DNA from: Agrococcus sp. SL85
GTDB lineage: Bacteria; Actinomycetota; Actinomycetes; Actinomycetales; Microbacteriaceae
DNA length: 64,000 bases
Assembly (NCBI RefSeq): GCF_026625845.1
Contig: NZ_CP113066.1
Coordinates: forward strand, 1,426,001 to 1,490,000
Reading direction: 5' to 3'
In this document: piece by piece, positions 8,510-15,707 of the stretch
Layout: each line of letters opens with the position of its first letter
How positions within the stretch are numbered: the stretch's first letter is position 1
Program-made: the position numbers and the translations under genes
The notes under the pieces: model-generated
Database searches by the model: none
What the model was told of the DNA's origin: nothing
The model's input: only the letters and a program-made list of their open reading frames with translations

Positions 8510-8632
8510 GGGTTCGAGAGTACACGCCATGAACCGAATACGGAACAGAAGTGGCCATTTGCCGACTCGGAAGCGACACGCCGAACCGAGATAGGTTTGG
8601 CGATGAACCGAAACGGGTTCATACTCGACGCC
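8510..8632. promoter_or_regulatory. Divergent immunity promoters and three operators
   Basis: The sites share the form GAACC-N6-GGTTY. O3 at 8603-8622 is a perfect palindrome (ATGAACC, 6 nt, GGTTCAT). O2 at 8582-8599 is nearly perfect. O1 at 8529-8546 is degenerate. O2 and O3 are 22 bp apart, two helical turns. O3 overlaps the CATACT -10 (8620-8625) of the rightward gene. O1 lies near the -35 zone of the leftward repressor promoter. This matches a repressor that blocks the early promoter and controls its own. Confidence 0.75.
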
Positions 8633-8875
8633 ATGACCACCCCCACCACCACCCTCGGAGACCGCGTCGCCGCCGCCGTCCGAGCCCACATGGGCTGGCA
8701 GCGCAAGAGCGTTGCCGACCTCGCCAAGGTGCTGGGCCTCGGGGCGAAGGCCGCCAGGCGCCGCTACAACGGCGCCCAGGAGTTCTCGCTCTACGAGGTC
8801 GAGCGCCTCGCCGACTGGCTCGAGGTCGACAAGTACGACCTCGCCGCCGGCCGCCTCCCGGAGCACGCCGCATGA
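8633..8875 (+). CDS. Cro-like helix-turn-helix protein
   Basis: 80-aa small DNA-binding protein. RKSVADLAKVLGLGAKAARRRYNG looks like the HTH, followed by EVERLADWLEVDKYDLAAG, the family ending of XRE-type regulators. It is the first gene of the rightward early operon, across the operators from the repressor, which is the place of Cro. The ATG at 8633 is 7 nt after the CATACT -10 and therefore probably leaderless. An in-frame TTG at 8597 would run through operator O3. Confidence 0.75.
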   Translation: MTTPTTTLGDRVAAAVRAHMGWQRKSVADLAKVLGLGAKAARRRYNGAQEFSLYEVERLADWLEVDKYDLAAGRLPEHAA

Positions 8876-9102
8876 GCGCCGCGCCCGCCCCCACCCCGGC
8901 CCGCGTCGACCGGCAGCTGTCGGTCCTCGCCGTCGCGGACCTCCTCGGCGTCGGCAAGAACTACGTCCTCGCCCGGATCGCCGACGGCTCCCTCAAGGCG
9001 ACGAACCTCGCCGACAACCGGAAGAAGTACCGCATCGCCGAGTCCGACGTGCAGCGCTTCCTCGACTCCCGCACCGTCACCACCGAAGGGGCCCGCGCAT
9101 GA
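8872..9102 (+). CDS. MerR/excisionase-type DNA-binding protein
   Basis: 76 aa. LSVLAVADLLGVGKNYVLARIADGSLKATNL...KKYRIAESDVQRFLDSR is the winged-helix pattern of the excisionase/helix_turn_helix_17 family. By position, second in the early operon, it may direct integrase towards excision. The ATG overlaps the previous stop (ATGA). Confidence 0.75.
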   Translation: MSAAPAPTPARVDRQLSVLAVADLLGVGKNYVLARIADGSLKATNLADNRKKYRIAESDVQRFLDSRTVTTEGARA

Positions 9103-9401
9103 CCCTCGAGACCCTCCCCGCCCGCCTCCCCATCGCTGAGCGCCGCATCAGCGAGCTCGAGGCGATCGCCGAGGCGTGCAAGCGCGCGCTCGCCGCCACC
9201 GACGAGGACGGCTCCGCCGAGCGCGAGGTCGTCCGGCAGGCCCGCGACGTCGCCGAGGCCACCGCCGACCTCATCACCTGGACCGGCCTCGCCGACGACA
9301 TCGACCGCACCCGCACCACGCTCGCTGCCCTCGATGCCGCCCACGTGATCGCCATGCTGCACCCGCCGCTCGACGCGCTCGGCGTGAAGGTGCCCCGATG
9401 A
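9099..9401 (+). CDS. Small helical phage protein, function unknown
   Basis: 100 aa, predicted almost wholly alpha-helical with heptad-like Ala/Leu/Glu spacing (ISELEAIAEACKRALAATDE). No recognised motif or membrane segment. ATGA overlap with the gene before, GATGA overlap with the gene after. Confidence 0.7.
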   Translation: MTLETLPARLPIAERRISELEAIAEACKRALAATDEDGSAEREVVRQARDVAEATADLITWTGLADDIDRTRTTLAALDAAHVIAMLHPPLDALGVKVPR

Positions 9402-9493
9402 ACGCCGACCGCATCCTCGAGCGCCTCGTCGGCCCCGCTCTCGGCTACCTCACCCTCGTCGGACTCGTCGCCGCAGGACTGGTGACCGCATGA
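9398..9493 (+). CDS. Small membrane peptide (31 aa)
   Basis: Encodes a charged start (MNADRILERL) followed by one hydrophobic helix (GPALGYLTLVGLVAAGLVTA). It is held in place by 4-nt overlaps with both neighbours, which favours a real gene. Function unknown. Confidence 0.55.
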   Translation: MNADRILERLVGPALGYLTLVGLVAAGLVTA

Positions 9494-9774
9494 GCCGCTA
9501 CGGCATCCGCTACAGCATCCGTCGCACCATCGCCGGCTGGCTCGTCACCACCCCCAACGACGGCTACACGTTCGCGCCGTCGCACGCGGCCGCGATCGAG
9601 CAGGTCGCCGCCTACGAGGTGTCGCGCCTCGGCGGCTGGGACTGGTGGCCTCGCCCCGTCCCCGGCGCCGTCTACCTCGTCAACGCCCACACCGGCGCCA
9701 CCCACCGCTTCCACAACCACCAGCAGGCCGCGCTGTTCCTCACCGCCCTGCAGCACCGGAAGGCCGCCGCATGA
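9490..9774 (+). CDS. Phage hypothetical protein
   Basis: 94 aa, rich in Trp, Tyr and His (GGWDWWPRP). No transmembrane segment. Coupled to both neighbours by ATGA overlaps. No family recognised. Confidence 0.65.
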   Translation: MSRYGIRYSIRRTIAGWLVTTPNDGYTFAPSHAAAIEQVAAYEVSRLGGWDWWPRPVPGAVYLVNAHTGATHRFHNHQQAALFLTALQHRKAAA

Positions 9775-10133
9775 GCCCCCGCACCCGCGCGTCCGCGAAG
9801 GCCGCCGGCACGCGCTTCGAGCGGCTCATCGCCGACACCCTCGCCGCCCACGTCGACGACCGCATCGACCGGCGCGTGAAGACCGGCGCCGCCGACAAGG
9901 GCGACATCGCTGGCGTCCGCCACCTCGGGCAGCGCGTGACCGTCGAGTGCAAGGACACCACCCGCGCCGAGCTCGGCGCGTGGGTGGGGGAGGCGGAGAC
10001 CGAGCGCGGCAACGACGACGGCCTGGCCGGCCTCGTCATCCACAAGCGCCGCGGCCACGGCGACGGCCTCGACCAGTACGTCACCTGCACCGTCCGCGAC
10101 CTCGTCGCCCTCCTCACGGGGGAGCGGCCATGA
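9771..10133 (+). CDS. PD-(D/E)XK nuclease, Holliday-junction-resolvase-like
   Basis: 120-aa restriction-like nuclease. The order Glu in FERLIADTL, Asp in DKGDIAGV and the ExK pair in VTVECKDTT is the PD-(D/E)XK core of small archaeal Hjc-like and phage resolvases. A later GLAGLVIHKRRGHG strand-Lys stretch fits the fold. It probably trims or resolves branched DNA in phage replication or packaging. Part of the tightly overlapping early operon. Confidence 0.72.
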   Translation: MSPRTRASAKAAGTRFERLIADTLAAHVDDRIDRRVKTGAADKGDIAGVRHLGQRVTVECKDTTRAELGAWVGEAETERGNDDGLAGLVIHKRRGHGDGLDQYVTCTVRDLVALLTGERP

Positions 10134-10435
10134 ACGACTACCAGCCGACCGAAGAGCAGATCGAAGCGCTCGCGCGGCTCGACTTCGAGCGGATGAACCC
10201 GGACTTCAAGTTCGACCTGATGTCGGCTCGCACGAAGGAGCGAGGCACGGCCAAGTACCGCGAACTCGTGGCGACGCCTGAGTTCCAGTCGCTCGTCCGG
10301 GCGGCGCAGGCAGAAGCGGTGCGGGAAGCGGGGACGACCGAGTTCCAACCGAGCTTCGGCATCTCCTATAGCGGCCTGGACGCCCAACAGCGCCTGCACC
10401 GTCGCGCGGACCGGATCGAGGCGCCCGATGCATGA
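10130..10435 (+). CDS. Phage hypothetical protein
   Basis: 101 aa, charged and soluble, with no cysteine and no hydrophobic helix. Base composition is slightly less GC-rich than its neighbours. ATGA overlap with the nuclease gene. No family recognised. Confidence 0.65.
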   Translation: MNDYQPTEEQIEALARLDFERMNPDFKFDLMSARTKERGTAKYRELVATPEFQSLVRAAQAEAVREAGTTEFQPSFGISYSGLDAQQRLHRRADRIEAPDA

Positions 10436-10520
10436 CCTCGACGAGCGTGCGGACGACCGCGCCGACCACGACCACATCAACGACGACCACTGGAACGCCA
10501 TGAAGGAGGACTCCCGATGA
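10428..10520 (+). CDS. Very short Asp/His-rich ORF (30 aa)
   Basis: Reads MHDLDERADDRADHDHINDD, then HWNAMKEDSR and stop. It begins inside the end of the previous gene and its TGA overlaps the next ATG. The Asp/His content suggests metal binding. Support is positional only. Confidence 0.4.
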   Translation: MHDLDERADDRADHDHINDDHWNAMKEDSR

Positions 10521-10621
10521 AGCATTGCCCGCGCTGCGGTCTCGACTCCGTCCGCACCATCGACCACGCCGAGACCTGCACGGACCCGTCGTGCGAGTGG
10601 CCGAAGGTGGCCCGCGCATGA
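10517..10621 (+). CDS. Small zinc-ribbon protein (34 aa)
   Basis: Four cysteines in two pairs, CPRC near the start and CTDPSC near the end, form a likely zinc knuckle. The gene overlaps neighbours at both ends and has GGAGGA 8 nt upstream of the ATG. Probably a small regulator or partner protein. Confidence 0.6.
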   Translation: MKHCPRCGLDSVRTIDHAETCTDPSCEWPKVARA

Positions 10622-11136
10622 GCGGCGACCGCTTCGTCTGCCCCGACGACCACAAGCACGACGAGACGCGCACTTGCTACGCGCGCCACGGCTGCCGCTG
10701 CGACGCCTGCCGCGCCCGTACCGCTGGCGAGTCCCGGGCTCACCGGCGAGCGAACGGCGCGAAGCCGCGCGGCGAGCTCGCACCGTGCGGCACCACGGCC
10801 GCGTACCGCCGCCACGAGCGCAACGGCGAGCAGCCTTGCCAGGCCTGCCGCACCGCCCACGCTGACGCCCGCCGCCAGCGCGAGCAGGACCGCCGCGTCG
10901 CCAGCATCACCTCGGTCGCCGGCACCCCGGCCGTCCACTACGACGGCGACGCGATCGTGCTCGCCTGCAGCGCTGACGAGGCGCGCATGATCGCGGCCGC
11001 CGTGCTCGACCGGGCCATCGCCTACGAGCGGCAGCCCGTCCACACCAGGCAGACCGCAGAGCAGCGCGGCAAGGCCGACGCGCTCCGCGACCTCCACAAG
11101 CGCATCACCACCATCACCCGATCCGCCGCCGCCTGA
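10618..11136 (+). CDS. Cysteine-rich phage protein with two CxxC repeats
   Basis: 172 aa. Two similar units occur: CYARHGCRCDACRA..., and CGTTAAYRRHERNGEQPCQACRTAH.... The C-GT-AAYRRH-R-GE--C--CR signature is frequent in actinobacteriophages and likely binds zinc and nucleic acid. The C-terminal half (VHYDGDAIVLACSADEARMIAAAVLDRAIAYE) is a separate alpha/beta segment. Function unknown. Confidence 0.7.
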   Translation: MSGDRFVCPDDHKHDETRTCYARHGCRCDACRARTAGESRAHRRANGAKPRGELAPCGTTAAYRRHERNGEQPCQACRTAHADARRQREQDRRVASITSVAGTPAVHYDGDAIVLACSADEARMIAAAVLDRAIAYERQPVHTRQTAEQRGKADALRDLHKRITTITRSAAA

Positions 11137-11159
11137 GCGGCCCACCACCAGGAGACCCG

Positions 11160-11501
11160 ATGAACGACCAGACCCCCCGCCCCGACTTCGACGCGATCGT
11201 CGCCGAGCGCACCCAGCTCAAGGCGATCGCCGACGACGCCGCCACCCGCATCAAGCAGATCGACGACCAGCTGCGCGACCTCGGCTACGGCTCCCACCCG
11301 TACGCCGGCGTCCGCGTGTCGATCGAGCACAACCGGCGCCTCGACGCCGACCGCTTCCAGCGGGCCTACCCGCCCGCGACGCACGCCGCCCTCTACAAGG
11401 TCACCGTCGCCCCCGACCTCACCGCGATCAAGGAGCAGATCGCCCCCGCCGACCTCGACGCCTTCTACAACGAGGGCACGCCCAAGGTCGTCGTCCGATG
11501 A
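11160..11501 (+). CDS. Phage hypothetical protein with N-terminal coiled coil
   Basis: 113 aa. Residues 10-45 (FDAIVAERTQLKAIADDAAT) form a coiled-coil-like helix, then a compact region VRVSIEHNRRLDADRF. AGGAGACCCG precedes the ATG at good distance, so this gene restarts translation after a 23-nt gap. No function recognised; small phage proteins of this layout are often recombination partners. Confidence 0.68.
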   Translation: MNDQTPRPDFDAIVAERTQLKAIADDAATRIKQIDDQLRDLGYGSHPYAGVRVSIEHNRRLDADRFQRAYPPATHAALYKVTVAPDLTAIKEQIAPADLDAFYNEGTPKVVVR

Positions 11502-11734
11502 GCGGCACCATCGAGCCCTGGATCGGCCGCACGCTCCGCGATCGCAACCGCGGGTGGGAGAAGCGCACCATCCGAGTCATCGGCGTCGCCGCCATCCAGG
11601 TCTCCTCGGTCGGCGTGCGGACGAAGTCGACCATCTACGAGGTCGAGCAGATCACGAACATGCACGGCCAGCCCGAGGTGAAGCGCGCCCGCATCCAGGA
11701 GCACATCCTCAAGGCGAAGTGGCGCGACGCATGA
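11498..11734 (+). CDS. Phage hypothetical protein
   Basis: 78 aa, basic, beta-rich (RTIRVIGVAAIQVSSVGVRT, STIYEVEQI). Overlaps both neighbours by 4 nt and leads directly into the methyltransferase gene. No family recognised. Confidence 0.62.
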   Translation: MSGTIEPWIGRTLRDRNRGWEKRTIRVIGVAAIQVSSVGVRTKSTIYEVEQITNMHGQPEVKRARIQEHILKAKWRDA

Positions 11735-13482
11735 CTCTCACCATGACCGACCTCTTCTGCGGCGCGGGCGGCAGCTCGACCGGCGCAACGACCATCCCCG
11801 GCATCACAGTGCGCCTCGCGGCGAACCACTGGGACCTCGCGATCGAGACGCACAACGCGAACCACCCCGACACCGACCACCTGCAGGCCGACATCTCGAA
11901 CACCGACCCGCGGTACGTCCCGGGCACCGACATCCTGTGGGCGTCGCCCGAATGCACGAACCACTCGCGCGCGAAGGGCCGCAAGGTCGCCCGCCAGCCC
12001 GACCTCTTCGGCGACGTCCTCCCCGACGCGGCCGCCGAGCGCTCGCGCGCCACCATGTGGGACGTCGTCCGCTTCACCGAGGTGCACGGCTACAAGGCGA
12101 TCCTCGTCGAGAACGTCGTCGAGGTCGCCGACTGGTCGGCCGAGTGGGGCGAGCGCGGCGGCCTCTTCAAGGCGTGGCTGGCCGCCATGCACTCGATGGG
12201 CTACGAGCACCGCGTCATCTCCCTCAACTCGATGCACGCCCAGGCCTACGGCCTCCCCGCGCCGCAGTCGCGCGACCGCGTCTACATCGCGTTCTGGCGC
12301 CGCGGCGACAAGGCGCCCGACTTCGAGCGCATGCAGCGGCCGCGCGCCTACTGCCCCTCGTGCGACGAGGTCGTCGAGGCGATGCAGTCGTTCAAGAACG
12401 GCGACGGCTCCCGTCCCGGCCGCTACCGCTCGCAGTACGTCTACCGCTGCCCGAAGGTCACCTGCCGCTACCAGATCGTCGAGCCCGGCTGGCTGCCCGC
12501 CGCGTCGATCATCGACTGGTCGAACCCTGGCATCCGCATCGGCGACCGCGCCGAGCTCGGCATGAAGGCCCTCGCCGACAAGACGCTCGCGCGCATCCGC
12601 GCCGGCATCGAGCGCTACTGGTCGCCGATCCACCTCGAGGCCGCCGGCAACGCCTACGACGCCACCGACCCGAAGCACACCGCCCACGGCCGCGGCGACG
12701 GCTACGTGCGCGCCTGGCCGACCGACGACGTGCTCCGCACCCTGCACACGACCATGTCGAAGGGCGTCGCCTGGCACCCGTTCCTCACGCAGTTCCGCGA
12801 GCGGGTGCGCGACCTCGACCCGAGCGCCGAGGTGCTGCCGACGGTCGTCGCCGACGGCGCCAACCACGGCCTCGTCGCCCCGCCCTTCATGCTCGAGCGC
12901 ACCTTCGAGTACCGCACGCGCGATGTCGATGGCCCGCTCTCGACGGTCACGGCGAACGACACGAGCAAGGCGCTCGCGTTCCCGCCGCTGATCGCTGAGC
13001 TCCGCGGTGGCGGATCCTTCGCGCGCCGCGCCGACGACGCGCTCGCGACGGTCACGGCCTCGGGCAACCACCACGCGCTCGTGATGACGAACACGCACGG
13101 CAACCGCGCGCGGCCGGACTCCGAGCCGATGCCGACCATGACGACGGCGGGTGGCGGCGGCCACGGCCTGCTCATGCGCATGAACAACAACCGTGGCGAC
13201 CAGTCGAGCCTCACAACGCCCGTCCGCGAGCCCGCGCGCACGGTCACCACCGCCGGCCATCAGGCGCTCCTGCGATCGCAGCAGCGGACGATCGACGTGC
13301 ATGACGTCTACTTCCGGATGCTCGAGCCTGGCGAGATCAAGCAGGCGATGGCGTTCCCCGCCGACTACGAGATGCGCGGCAACCGCCGCGAGCAGGTGAA
13401 GCTCTCGGGCAACGCCGTCACGCCGCCCGCCGCGCGCGACCTCGTCGCGACGGTCGCCGAGGCCTACGGAGTCGCTGCATGA
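11731..13482 (+). CDS. DNA (cytosine-5) methyltransferase
   Basis: 583 aa. Motif I is DLFCGAGGSSTG (residues 6-17). The catalytic Cys is C75 in SPECTNHS, which replaces the usual PCQ loop. Motif VI is VENVVEV, motif VIII is QSRDRVYIAF, and motifs IX-X are EPGEIKQAMAFP and QVKLSGNAVTPPAARDL. Between catalytic and recognition parts sits a four-cysteine insert (CPSCDEVV...CPKVTC) that probably binds zinc. No restriction nuclease is next to it, so it is a solitary phage enzyme, likely protecting phage DNA or marking it for regulation. Recognition site unknown. Confidence 0.92.
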   Translation: MTLTMTDLFCGAGGSSTGATTIPGITVRLAANHWDLAIETHNANHPDTDHLQADISNTDPRYVPGTDILWASPECTNHSRAKGRKVARQPDLFGDVLPDAAAERSRATMWDVVRFTEVHGYKAILVENVVEVADWSAEWGERGGLFKAWLAAMHSMGYEHRVISLNSMHAQAYGLPAPQSRDRVYIAFWRRGDKAPDFERMQRPRAYCPSCDEVVEAMQSFKNGDGSRPGRYRSQYVYRCPKVTCRYQIVEPGWLPAASIIDWSNPGIRIGDRAELGMKALADKTLARIRAGIERYWSPIHLEAAGNAYDATDPKHTAHGRGDGYVRAWPTDDVLRTLHTTMSKGVAWHPFLTQFRERVRDLDPSAEVLPTVVADGANHGLVAPPFMLERTFEYRTRDVDGPLSTVTANDTSKALAFPPLIAELRGGGSFARRADDALATVTASGNHHALVMTNTHGNRARPDSEPMPTMTTAGGGGHGLLMRMNNNRGDQSSLTTPVREPARTVTTAGHQALLRSQQRTIDVHDVYFRMLEPGEIKQAMAFPADYEMRGNRREQVKLSGNAVTPPAARDLVATVAEAYGVAA

Positions 13483-14152
13483 TCGCCTCCAGCCAGGATC
13501 TTCTCTCGCGCGCTGGTCCGATGTCACCTTCGCTACGGATCTCGTCTTCCTCCTCGGGGTCAGGCTCCCAGTACCCATGTCCGCCGACGCCGTCCACTGC
13601 GTTCTCAGCCCAGTTCGCCCAGACGCCGACCCAAGCCGGCATCGAGGCGAGGATCTCCGCCAATGCAGCAGGGTCGTTCGCCAACGCTTCGGCGACTGCC
13701 GTCACCTGCCCGCGGCACTGCGGACGGATGACGCTCCACGTGAAGTCGGTCAACTGCCCGAACGGGGCTCGCTTGATCTTGGACAGGATCTCGAGCGCAG
13801 TGTGCGCGCCTTCCGCTGGCGACGTTCTGAGCAGCGCTTCGAGCGATGCCCAGCTCTCGATGGACGACTGCCGGCCGTCGGGTCCGTACTCGGCTTCACC
13901 CCAGCTCAGGATCGCCTGGAGGAGACGGAGCTTCTCCTCGCGTCTGGCCACGCCCTCGGCCCGTTCGTTCGACCGCGTCTCGAGAGCCAGCGCCGCCTCC
14001 GACAGATTCTTGGCGCTGGAAGCGATCACCAAGCTCACGATCGTCGCGAGCAAGGCAGCAAGGCCGAGCCCTCCAGGCACCGCCACGTCCGCGAGCCATT
14101 GGAAGGGCTCAGCTTCAAAGAGCGGTGCGGGATCGGGCGGCAGCGGCTTCAT
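13418..14152 (-). CDS. Antisense membrane-anchored protein, candidate lysogeny cargo
   Basis: 244 aa, opposite to the surrounding early operon. One transmembrane helix lies near residues 24-46 (GGLGLAALLATIVSLVIASS), followed by a helical, charged cytoplasmic part and an acidic then very basic tail. A minus-strand TAGCAT (14160-14165) lies 7 nt before the ATG, so it has its own leaderless promoter and can be expressed from the silent prophage. The tail overlaps the methyltransferase end by 65 nt. A plus-strand ORF over the same bases (13479-14183) has Ser/Arg-rich shadow composition and is rejected. Possible role: superinfection exclusion or defence; no homology claimed. Confidence 0.72.
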   Translation of the reverse strand: MKPLPPDPAPLFEAEPFQWLADVAVPGGLGLAALLATIVSLVIASSAKNLSEAALALETRSNERAEGVARREEKLRLLQAILSWGEAEYGPDGRQSSIESWASLEALLRTSPAEGAHTALEILSKIKRAPFGQLTDFTWSVIRPQCRGQVTAVAEALANDPAALAEILASMPAWVGVWANWAENAVDGVGGHGYWEPDPEEEDEIRSEGDIGPARERRSWLEAIMQRLRRPRRPSRRGRARRAA

Positions 14153-14179
14153 GCGCCGAATGCTAACGGGGGTGCGGGC

Positions 14180-14941
14180 ATGAGCCGATTCGAGCCGATC
14201 CGCAGCGGGACACGCAGCCAGTTCGACCACGCGGTCGTCGTCGGCCGCGACCTGACCGCCGTCGTCGCCGACGCGATCCGGCAGCAGCCCCGCACCCTGC
14301 AGAAGTCGATCGGCCCGTCCGAGATCGGGAACCCGTGCGCCCGCGCGATCCTCTCGAAGCTCGCCGGCGCCACCGACCCGCGCGCGGGCGAGGCCGCGTG
14401 GCGGCCCGCCGTCGGCACCGCCATCCACGCGCAGCTCGAAGGCTGGTTCCGGCCCCTCCACGACCGCTACCTCGTCGAGCAGCGCGTCCACCTCGGCCAG
14501 TGGGCCGGGCAGGACATCGCCGGCACCTGCGACCTCTACGACCTCCACACGCGCACCGTCATCGACTGGAAGTCGGGCTCCCAGACCCGCATCAAGGCGT
14601 ACCGCGCCAACGGCCCCAACGACACCTACCGCATCCAGGCGCACCTGTACGGGCTCGGCCTCCTCCGGTCGACCGCGCACGTTCCCGAGCACGTCGCCCT
14701 CGTCTGGGTCCCCCGCGACGGCGACCTCACCGACATGCACGTCTGGTCCGAGCCGTTCGACCCGGGCGTCGCCCTCGACGCCCTCACCCGCCTCGACGGC
14801 CTCGCCGCCGAACTCCGCCTCCTCGGACTCGAGGCGGCCCTCAACGAGCACCCCACCTGCACCGACCACTGGTGCGGATGGTGCCGGGCCACGACACGGC
14901 CCACCACCCTCGCCGAGGCCTTCGCCGCGGCAACCCGATGA
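14180..14941 (+). CDS. RecB/Cas4-like PD-(D/E)XK exonuclease
   Basis: 253 aa. QKSIGPSEIGNPCARAIL, the GTAIHAQLEGWF helix, GTCDLYDLHTRTVIDWKSG (Asp, then D-x-K) and the YRIQAHLYGLGL motif are the ordered core of the RecB nuclease family. The C-terminal CTDHWCGWC, with the earlier Cys in NPCARA, could hold an iron-sulfur cluster as in Cas4/AddB. Together with the next gene it forms a probable phage recombination pair (exonuclease plus annealing or ssDNA-binding protein). Confidence 0.85.
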   Translation: MSRFEPIRSGTRSQFDHAVVVGRDLTAVVADAIRQQPRTLQKSIGPSEIGNPCARAILSKLAGATDPRAGEAAWRPAVGTAIHAQLEGWFRPLHDRYLVEQRVHLGQWAGQDIAGTCDLYDLHTRTVIDWKSGSQTRIKAYRANGPNDTYRIQAHLYGLGLLRSTAHVPEHVALVWVPRDGDLTDMHVWSEPFDPGVALDALTRLDGLAAELRLLGLEAALNEHPTCTDHWCGWCRATTRPTTLAEAFAAATR

Positions 14942-14967
14942 TCCACGACAGAACAGGAACCCCCACC

Positions 14968-15609
14968 ATGTCCCTCGCAGACGCGATCGCCGCCTCCGGC
15001 GGCATCCCCTCCGCCTTCGCCAAGGACGACACGATCGGCGCCACCATCACCGGCGTCGTCGAGTCCGCCGACCTCCGCCAGACCACCCACTACGAGACCG
15101 GCGAGCCCGAGACGTGGCAGGACGGCAACCCGAAGCAGCAGGTCGTCGTCACCCTGCAGACCGACCAGCGCGACCCCGCCCTCCCCGACGACGACGGCAA
15201 GCGCCGCGTCTACATCAAGTGGTGGGGCGACCAGAAGAAGCAGCTGCTCGCCGCCATCAAGGCGGCCGGCGTCGGCGACCTCCTCCCCGGCGGCACCTTC
15301 ACCGCCACCTTCACCGGCCTCGGCGAGGCGCCCAACCCGCGCCTCAACCAGCCCAAGCTGTTCACCTACCGCTACCAGGCGCCCCCCACCGGGCTCGCCC
15401 AGGCGGTCGCCGAGCAGCCCCAGCGGGCCGCCCCCACCGCGCCGGCCGCGCCCGCCGAGGTGTGGGGCCCGCCCACGCCGACCGCCGACCAGCCCGACAA
15501 GGAGCTGCAGGCGAAGGTGACCCAGATGCGCGGCCTCGGCCTCGCCGACCCGCAGATCGCCGCCGCCCTCGGCGTCGACATCGCCCTCATCGCCGAGACC
15601 CCCTTCTAG
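14968..15609 (+). CDS. Probable ssDNA-binding/recombination partner protein
   Basis: 213 aa. The beta-rich N-terminal domain (GATITGVVESADLRQTTHYE, QQVVVTLQTD, RRVYIKWWGDQKKQLLAAIK, GGTFTATFTGLGE) resembles an OB-like fold. A Pro/Ala linker and a short helical C-terminus (LGLADPQIAAALGVDIALIA) follow. The ATG at 14968 has AGGAAC upstream; an in-frame ATG at 14938 would overlap the exonuclease. The assignment rests on fold impression and on the place after the RecB-like gene. Confidence 0.6.
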   Translation: MSLADAIAASGGIPSAFAKDDTIGATITGVVESADLRQTTHYETGEPETWQDGNPKQQVVVTLQTDQRDPALPDDDGKRRVYIKWWGDQKKQLLAAIKAAGVGDLLPGGTFTATFTGLGEAPNPRLNQPKLFTYRYQAPPTGLAQAVAEQPQRAAPTAPAAPAEVWGPPTPTADQPDKELQAKVTQMRGLGLADPQIAAALGVDIALIAETPF

Positions 15610-15707
15610 ACCCTCGGCCGGGCCAGCCGACCCAGCGGCGCGCGCAGGTGCAAGCCCTGCAGGCCCACGAACCCCACGACGCACCCCCACGACGCAAGGA
15701 GCCCACG

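Noticed and set aside
8603..8622. LexA box in the immunity region (GAAC and GTTC present)
   Set aside because: The half-sites are 8 bp apart instead of 4, and related copies with the same 6-bp GAACC-GGTTY spacing lie next to it, so it is a phage operator.
8123..8866. Longer 247-aa version of the repressor
   Set aside because: The extension would cross the operator region and the divergent Cro-like gene; the short start at 8509 has a -10 at the usual distance.
11731..13482. Restriction-modification system
   Set aside because: No restriction nuclease gene is adjacent; the neighbours are small early phage proteins and a RecB-like recombination nuclease.
13479..14183. Rightward ORF of 234 codons starting in an ATGA overlap with the methyltransferase stop
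   Set aside because: Its product is Ser/Arg-rich shadow text, while the leftward frame over the same bases gives a plausible membrane protein with a -10 box at leaderless distance.
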